Shown: positions 5,150 through 9,096 of the stretch, piece after piece | Layout: each line of letters begins with the position of its first letter | Position numbering within the stretch: position 1 is the stretch's first letter | Assembly: GCA_047972425.1 (NCBI GenBank) | Contig: JBKEAR010000054.1 | Location: 1-9,096 of the forward strand | DNA length: 9,096 nucleotides | Direction of reading: 5' to 3' | Origin: JBKEAR01 sp047972425 | Lineage (GTDB): Bacteria > Pseudomonadota > Alphaproteobacteria > JBKEAR01 | Position numbers and translations under genes: made by a program | Notes under the pieces: generated by a model | The model's input: the letters and a program-made list of their open reading frames with translations, nothing else | What the model was told of the DNA's origin: nothing | Databases searched by the model: none

Positions 5150-6508
5150 GTGGATCCGATTTTAAAAGCATTAGAATATTCGGCCAAAAATTTTGACTTC
5201 CCCGAAAAAAGCCAATCTTATCAGGATTATCGTACCAATTATCAGCGCGATTTAGGGCGGATTATTCATTCGGCAGCCTTTCGCCGTCTACAAACAAAAA
5301 CCCTAGTGATGGGTGCGAGCGAAGGGGATTTTCATCGCACAAGGCTCACACATTCGTTAGAAGTTGGGCAAACAGGGCGCGGTATTTGTGCCCATTTAGA
5401 GAATCAATATCAAAATCAATCCAAGCTTGCCCAATATATTCCGAGCCAATATTTAATCGAGGCAATTTGTTATGCCCATGATATCGGCCACCCGCCCTTT
5501 GGTCATGGGGGAGAGGCTGCTTTGCACCGTAAAATGGCCGATTATGGTGGTTTTGAAGGCAATGCCCAAACAATACGCCAACTTGCCCATTTAGAGCAAT
5601 ATTATCGGGGGGAGGGCATAAGGCCAACAAGGCGTTTAATTTTAGGTGTGCTTAAATATCCAGCGCATTATGATATGTTCGATAAAAAGAAATATGTGCA
5701 TAAACCGCCCAAATGTTATTATAGCGAAGATGCCGCTTTTATTCAGAATGCATTGGCTATTTTTGAAGATTCGGATATTCAAGAATTTTGTAAAATTGGG
5801 GCAAAAGGGAAAACATTATATAAAAGTTTTGATGCCTCGATTATGGAACTGGCTGATGATATATCTTATGGTATTTACGATGTGGAAGATGCGATTGAGC
5901 GTAAAGTATTAAGGCGCTTGGACTTTAAAGATTGTTTTTTAGATAAATGTGCCGAGCTAGATATTAAGGCGCTTGTTTATTTAGATGTACAAAAGGTGGC
6001 CGATTATTTATTTGATGATGTTTATAATCGTAAATATGCAATATCGGCTTTAATTGGATATTTTATTCAGTCCAGCTTTATAGAAGTACAAGATATTTTC
6101 ACCTCTCCTTATCTGGACTTACAAGCACAATTAACCCCCGAAGCACGGGGATTATTAGACTTTTTCCAAACCGATATTGGGTGGAAAAAAGTCATTATTC
6201 GCCCCGAAATCCAAACATTGGAGTTTAAAGGGCAAAAATTTGTAAGTGATATTTTCGAGGCCCTATGGCAACGCCCCATACAGCTTATCGGGCGAGAATA
6301 TTTTGAACGTTATATGGGATTAGAAGATATTATTCCTTTGGTAGAAAAAAATGGTGAGAAGTGGTCTGCTCATTTAGATGCAACCAAACGAAGCTTATTT
6401 GCAAGGGCAATTTGTGATTTTGTGGCGCAAAAATCTGACCTAATGGCCGAGCGCTATTATAAACGATTATTTGTTCCTGATTTTGGTAATTCAACCGATG
6501 AGTTATAA
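5150..6508 (+). CDS. dgt: dGTP triphosphohydrolase, HD family (phage-defence-like type)
   Basis: Hydrolyses dGTP (possibly other dNTPs) to the nucleoside and tripolyphosphate in the cytoplasm. HD-domain ligands are visible: LTHSLEVGQ (His68), YAHDIGHPPFGHGGE (His110-Asp111), and ELADDISYGIYDVED (233-247, with the fourth metal aspartate). Early motifs YQRDLGRIIHSAAFRRLQTK and DFHRTR bind the nucleotide. At about 452 residues, and with GGFEGNAQTIRQL and RRLILGVLKYP, it resembles, from memory, the Vibrio/Shewanella form named anti-phage dGTPase more than the roughly 400-residue form usual in alphaproteobacteria; horizontal origin is inferred. The GTG at 5150 is chosen because AAGGA lies 7 nt upstream; a TTG at 5132 abuts the terminator T run with no site. 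Its 3' end overlaps the convergent symporter gene by 52 bp. Confidence 0.92.
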   Translation: MDPILKALEYSAKNFDFPEKSQSYQDYRTNYQRDLGRIIHSAAFRRLQTKTLVMGASEGDFHRTRLTHSLEVGQTGRGICAHLENQYQNQSKLAQYIPSQYLIEAICYAHDIGHPPFGHGGEAALHRKMADYGGFEGNAQTIRQLAHLEQYYRGEGIRPTRRLILGVLKYPAHYDMFDKKKYVHKPPKCYYSEDAAFIQNALAIFEDSDIQEFCKIGAKGKTLYKSFDASIMELADDISYGIYDVEDAIERKVLRRLDFKDCFLDKCAELDIKALVYLDVQKVADYLFDDVYNRKYAISALIGYFIQSSFIEVQDIFTSPYLDLQAQLTPEARGLLDFFQTDIGWKKVIIRPEIQTLEFKGQKFVSDIFEALWQRPIQLIGREYFERYMGLEDIIPLVEKNGEKWSAHLDATKRSLFARAICDFVAQKSDLMAERYYKRLFVPDFGNSTDEL

Positions 6509-8040
6509 TCGGCTGTTTCGGTTAAATCGACTTTGGTGCGTTGGCGTTTTAAAAACCACCGGGCAGCCCGCGGCGAAAGGCGCTTACAAGGAAAAAGTAA
6601 CGAAAATATAATGCCGCAACCAAATGAAAATATAATGGAAAAAATAATAGGATATTTAAAAAATATTATGTTATGAGTATGAAAAAACATTTCCCATAGC
6701 CAATAAATAACGGGTGCAGATAAAGCGGCTAATGCACCTATCCAAGATGCTTTTTCCCAATATTTTCCTAAAATGGTTATAACAAAAATACCGCTCATAA
6801 TCACTGCTGCATTTTCAGTAATATAATGCATAATACCATCATTGACTATAACGGCAATTAACCAAGCACAAAATATCATAATAATGATGGTTACACGGCT
6901 AATATAGGGTAAATATTTTTTTGCAGGTGCATGATTTTTTAATAAAGGGATAACATCGCGTAAAAGGCTCATATGGCCAGCAAAAATAGCCGATGTTGCC
7001 GAGCTTATTGTGGCACTGAGCGCAACTATAATGGCAAAAATACCAAAACTATAGGGTAAAATTCTAAAAACCAAATAAGCAAAAGTTTGGTCCGAATCTG
7101 TTAATGCTATACCTTCGCGTTGGGCAATAACAAAAGCGGTAATACCTAAAAGGGCGGGGATAAACGAAAATATAAAGTAAGTTAAACCACAAACTAAATA
7201 GGCATGTTTAACTGTTTTGGGTCTTTCGGTAGCATAAATAAAATGCCGAAAAGAAGATGTTGCCATTACCCCAATTGTAATGGAAACCATAAGAGATATT
7301 GCGGGGAATACCCCAACTTTTTTAATGCCTAAAAATGATGTTCGCCCCCAATTTAAATAATTTGATATTTGGCTTTCAAAAAATTCGGCTTTGGCAATCA
7401 CTTCGGTAACGCCACCCTCGTTGGCAACAATAAATACGGCAATCAAGGAGAAACCACCAAATAAAATAATTGCCATAATAATATTAGTCCATACAAGGCC
7501 AATAAATCCTCCTAAAATAAGGATAAGCGCAATAGAAAGTGTAACAAAAGCTTGTGTAATATGAACATCGATTGATAACCCAGATATATAAAATATAATC
7601 GTAGAGAGCAATAATCCGCCCCCCATAATATGTATCGCTAACCAAGATAAGCTAATAAAAACATCCCATATAGTTGTTACATGCATAATAATGGGGTTAG
7701 CGCCATAATAATAAGATATTTCCTCAGGTAGGCTCATAAATTGATATTTGCGCATACGGGCAAATAAATAGCCGGTTAAAATAATACCAATGCCACCGCC
7801 AAGGCCATATAATGCACCCGCCCAGCCGTTAATATAACCATAACCTAATGCGCCAATAGAAGACCCTGTGCCAACCATAGCCGCAAATGAAACCCCATAT
7901 AACCGAAAAATAGATAAATTGCGCCCAGCAAAAAAGAAATCGGATTTATTAGGGGAGTGCATGGCTATTATACCGCCAATAAGGGCAAGTATTGTAAAAA
8001 ATATAGTAAAATATAATAAATGCATATTCATGCTAACCAT
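6457..8040 (-). CDS. Sodium:solute symporter (SSS family), substrate unknown
   Basis: An inner-membrane transporter that takes up a solute driven by sodium. The 527 residues contain about 13-14 hydrophobic stretches. Family marks are SDFFFAGRNL (33-42, usual before TM2), GTGSSIG (57-63, in the broken first core helix), FRHFIYATERPK (264-275) after the GVMATSS helix, and SATISSATSA (342-351), where SSS proteins place sodium-site serines. The pattern does not let me choose among proline, pantothenate, acetate or sugar transport. The start at 8040 has AGGGGG 5 nt upstream. The soluble C-terminal tail is basic and then polar; its last 16 residues are encoded opposite the dgt 3' end. A Fur-box-like sequence lies about 120 bp upstream of the start. 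Confidence 0.92.
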   Translation of the reverse strand: MVSMNMHLLYFTIFFTILALIGGIIAMHSPNKSDFFFAGRNLSIFRLYGVSFAAMVGTGSSIGALGYGYINGWAGALYGLGGGIGIILTGYLFARMRKYQFMSLPEEISYYYGANPIIMHVTTIWDVFISLSWLAIHIMGGGLLLSTIIFYISGLSIDVHITQAFVTLSIALILILGGFIGLVWTNIIMAIILFGGFSLIAVFIVANEGGVTEVIAKAEFFESQISNYLNWGRTSFLGIKKVGVFPAISLMVSITIGVMATSSFRHFIYATERPKTVKHAYLVCGLTYFIFSFIPALLGITAFVIAQREGIALTDSDQTFAYLVFRILPYSFGIFAIIVALSATISSATSAIFAGHMSLLRDVIPLLKNHAPAKKYLPYISRVTIIIMIFCAWLIAVIVNDGIMHYITENAAVIMSGIFVITILGKYWEKASWIGALAALSAPVIYWLWEMFFHTHNIIFFKYPIIFSIIFSFGCGIIFSLLFPCKRLSPRAARWFLKRQRTKVDLTETADYNSSVELPKSGTNNRL

Positions 8041-8159
8041 TGTGACCCCCTGTAAGTCACTTTAAGTTTAACCGCTTAATAATAACGGTGTATATTATTT
8101 TTTTTTGTTTATTATGGCCATATATATTCACTTTATATATATTTTTTCGTTATGATTTT

Positions 8160-8178
8160 AATTATTATTCTCATAATC
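8160..8178 (-). promoter_or_regulatory. Fur-box-like sequence upstream of the symporter
   Basis: The minus strand reads GATTATGAGAATAATAATT, which matches the classic 19-bp Fur consensus GATAATGATAATCATTATC at 14 of 19 positions. A perfect 5-bp inverted repeat ATTAT-TCTC-ATAAT lies within it on the plus strand (8164-8177), and a wider 7-bp pair TATGATT/AATCATA spans 8151-8181. Chance matches are common in such AT-rich DNA, and alphaproteobacteria often use other iron regulators. Confidence 0.25.
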
Positions 8179-8218
8179 ATATAAGTATTAAAATGCAAAA
8201 AACAAGAGGGATATGGTG

Positions 8219-8266
8219 ATGATGAACAGAGTTGGTTGGCAATTATTAAATCATATATTTCATTAA
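8219..8266 (+). CDS. Possible 15-codon ORF or truncated gene start
   Basis: AAGAGGG (8204-8210) lies 8 nt before ATG 8219, which opens MMNRVGWQLLNHIFH and stops at 8266; an earlier in-frame ATG at 8213 is too close to the site. It ends just before the composition step at 8281. It could be a leader peptide, the remaining 5' end of a gene disrupted by whatever entered at about 8281, or chance. I see no homology. Confidence 0.15.
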   Translation: MMNRVGWQLLNHIFH

Positions 8267-8280
8267 GGTTTAGAATATAT

Positions 8281-8459
8281 GGTGGAGGAGACGGAGCCTT
8301 AATGCAACCACGTCTGAAAGCCGATAAAACCGCGTAAGTTATTTCAGATAACACAGATCCGAACAGAAGGTAACCTGTTTTATTCAGAGGACTTAGAGAA
8401 ATCCAATTCTCTGATTTTCCCCAAATAGAGAACGGACGTGAGTTCGACTCATTCCGCCA
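8281..8459 (+). ncRNA. Candidate structured RNA or tRNA-derived element, identity unknown
   Basis: Successive local stems: AGACG/CGTCT (8289-8293/8311-8315), GTTAT/ATAAC (8338-8342/8348-8352), GAACAG/CTGTTT (8361-8366/8375-8380, one G-T), TTAGAGAA/TTCTCTGA (8393-8400/8407-8414, one G-T) and TGAGT-TCG-ACTCA (8439-8451). The ends can also pair like a tRNA acceptor stem: GGTGGAG (8281-8287) with TTCCGCC (8452-8458), 7 bp with two G-T. GTTCGACTC (8442-8450) matches the tRNA T-loop consensus, but the canonical T stem does not pair, so it is not a normal tRNA or a recognisable tmRNA. It may be a decayed tRNA/tmRNA 3' end left at an integration site, or a new RNA. Strand is assigned from the T-loop. 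Confidence 0.3.
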
Positions 8460-8491
8460 TGCCCGGCGTAACACATCAAAGCCACATCTGA

Positions 8492-9096
8492 TCAGCGCGG
8501 CAGCTCGGTGCCTTCATTCATAATTCGGATGTATTCCACATAGGAATAAAGGCGGTTTCGCTTCTGACCGGTCACCTCTTTGACAATTCCGAGTTGTTCT
8601 AGTTCACGCAAACAGGCGTTGACCGTTGCCGGTGAGAGCTGAGTCTTCTCCTGAATCCAATTGGGAGAGGCCATTGGTCGTTCCAGCATCGCTTTGTGAA
8701 TCAGGTGGGCCGACCCGGAGATACGCTTCAGCCCGTTGATACGCTGACCATCCTCGGCAGAAAGCTTCATCAACTGCTGCGCGGTATCCACCGCCTGAGT
8801 TGCCGTGTGAATGACCGCATCGGCAAAGAAATGCAGCCATGCCTCCCAGTCACCGGTCAGGCGAATCTCATTCAACAGTTCATAGTACCGCGGGCGATGA
8901 GTCTTGAAATATAAACTCAGATAGAGCATCGGTTCCTTCAGCACCTTCTCGGAACACAGCAGCAAGGTGATAATCAAACGCCCTAGACGTCCGTTACCAT
9001 CAAGAAATGGGTGGATGGTTTCAAATTGAACATGCGCCAATGCCGCTTTGATCAGAACCGAGGTTTTCTCCGGCTGATCGTGTAAAAACAACTCCA
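8492..9096 (-). CDS. Fic-domain protein, C-terminal part (cut by window end)
   Basis: Fic enzymes transfer AMP (or a related group) from a nucleotide to target-protein hydroxyls. The intact active-site motif HPFLDGNGR (catalytic His at codon 9011-9013) follows AALAHVQFETI, and GRLIITLLL continues the core. A helical region follows, then a C-terminal winged helix of about 45 residues (SPNWIQEKTQLSPATVNACLRELEQLGIVKEV), a common layout for stand-alone Fic proteins of about 370 residues with a DNA-binding tail. The N-terminal half, where an inhibitory (S/T)xxxE(G/N) helix would lie, is outside. The TTG at 9091 is internal, since the frame stays open to the edge. G+C is about 54% in three sampled lines, with CTG- and CGC-rich codons unlike its neighbours; recent transfer is likely. 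Confidence 0.93.
   Translation of the reverse strand, partial: ELFLHDQPEKTSVLIKAALAHVQFETIHPFLDGNGRLGRLIITLLLCSEKVLKEPMLYLSLYFKTHRPRYYELLNEIRLTGDWEAWLHFFADAVIHTATQAVDTAQQLMKLSAEDGQRINGLKRISGSAHLIHKAMLERPMASPNWIQEKTQLSPATVNACLRELEQLGIVKEVTGQKRNRLYSYVEYIRIMNEGTELPR

Larger units (their letters stand above)
8041..8491. other. Gene-poor region between symporter and Fic genes, with a composition step
   Basis: There is no convincing protein gene in these 451 bases. The part from 8041 to 8280 is very AT-rich and should hold the symporter promoter; TATATA-like stretches abound, so no single -10 can be chosen. From about 8281 composition rises (80 G+C of 180 in 8281-8460), and small hairpins follow one another up to 8468. 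The minus-strand open frame at 8133-8474 crosses the composition step and reads antisense through a T-loop-like sequence, so I do not treat it as a gene. Confidence 0.7.

Noticed and set aside
6495..6512. CCGAT/ATCGG hairpin as a dgt terminator
   Set aside because: Only five base pairs and no T run after it; it lies within the overlapping coding ends.
7868..8065. 65-codon plus-strand ORF over the symporter start
   Set aside because: It is antisense to the well-conserved SDFFFAGRNL and GTGSS motifs and ends inside the symporter leader.
8438..8459. A functional tRNA or tmRNA 3' end
   Set aside because: With a canonical 7-base T loop only three of five T-stem pairs form (two Watson-Crick, one G-T), no anticodon arm or tag reading frame was found, and no CCA follows in a proper position.
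8133..8474. 113-codon minus-strand ORF
   Set aside because: It crosses the composition step, has no recognisable family, and its ESNSRP stretch is simply the antisense of the GTTCGACTC T-loop-like sequence. It also lies over the hairpin chain.
1..9096. CRISPR arrays, rRNA, intact tRNA genes or tandem repeats
   Set aside because: No regularly spaced direct repeats, rRNA-like blocks or complete cloverleaf were seen on either strand by eye.

Overview
The window looks like chromosomal DNA of an AT-rich alphaproteobacterium (sampled lines run from about one-third to one-half G+C). The main clues are a 404-residue isocitrate dehydrogenase of the eukaryote/alphaproteobacterial NADP type and an L28 protein of alphaproteobacterial type. 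The species cannot be named from the sequence. A host-associated lifestyle is only a guess from the low G+C.

Layout, left to right. Positions 1-375 are the right end of an IS6-family insertion sequence: the transposase 3' part, then a terminal repeat at 362-375. It stops 16 bp short of the stop codon of a PfkB sugar kinase (392-1249, minus). That kinase is divergent from a small unrecognised gene (1337-1684, plus), and two perfect TATAAT boxes lie back to back between them. Next come icd (1789-3003), rpmB (3244-3522) with its own promoter and strong terminator, a Gfo/Idh/MocA oxidoreductase (3645-4586) preceded by an operator-like inverted repeat, the BON-LysM potassium-binding protein gene kbp (4654-5073), and a dGTPase gene dgt (5150-6508). 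dgt is convergent with, and overlaps by 52 bp, a sodium:solute symporter gene (6457-8040, minus).

The region 8041-8491 has no convincing gene. It holds an AT-rich stretch with a Fur-box-like sequence and a possible 15-codon ORF. From about 8281 the composition rises, and a run of small hairpins ends in a tRNA T-loop-like sequence. The last 605 bp (minus) are the C-terminal part of a Fic protein at clearly higher G+C (about 54% in three sampled lines). This suggests a recently acquired segment or, less attractively, an assembly join near 8281.

Functionally this is mostly single-gene transcription units of housekeeping metabolism: TCA cycle, ribosome, sugar phosphorylation, potassium response, dNTP pool and sodium-coupled uptake. 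Two accessory hints stand out. The dGTPase resembles the gammaproteobacterial type linked to phage defence, and the Fic segment sits next to a structured, tRNA-like sequence. No complete new multi-gene system is visible. The best candidates for something undescribed are the 8281-8459 element, the promoter inside the terminator loop ahead of dgt, and the inverted repeat against the oxidoreductase ribosome-binding site.
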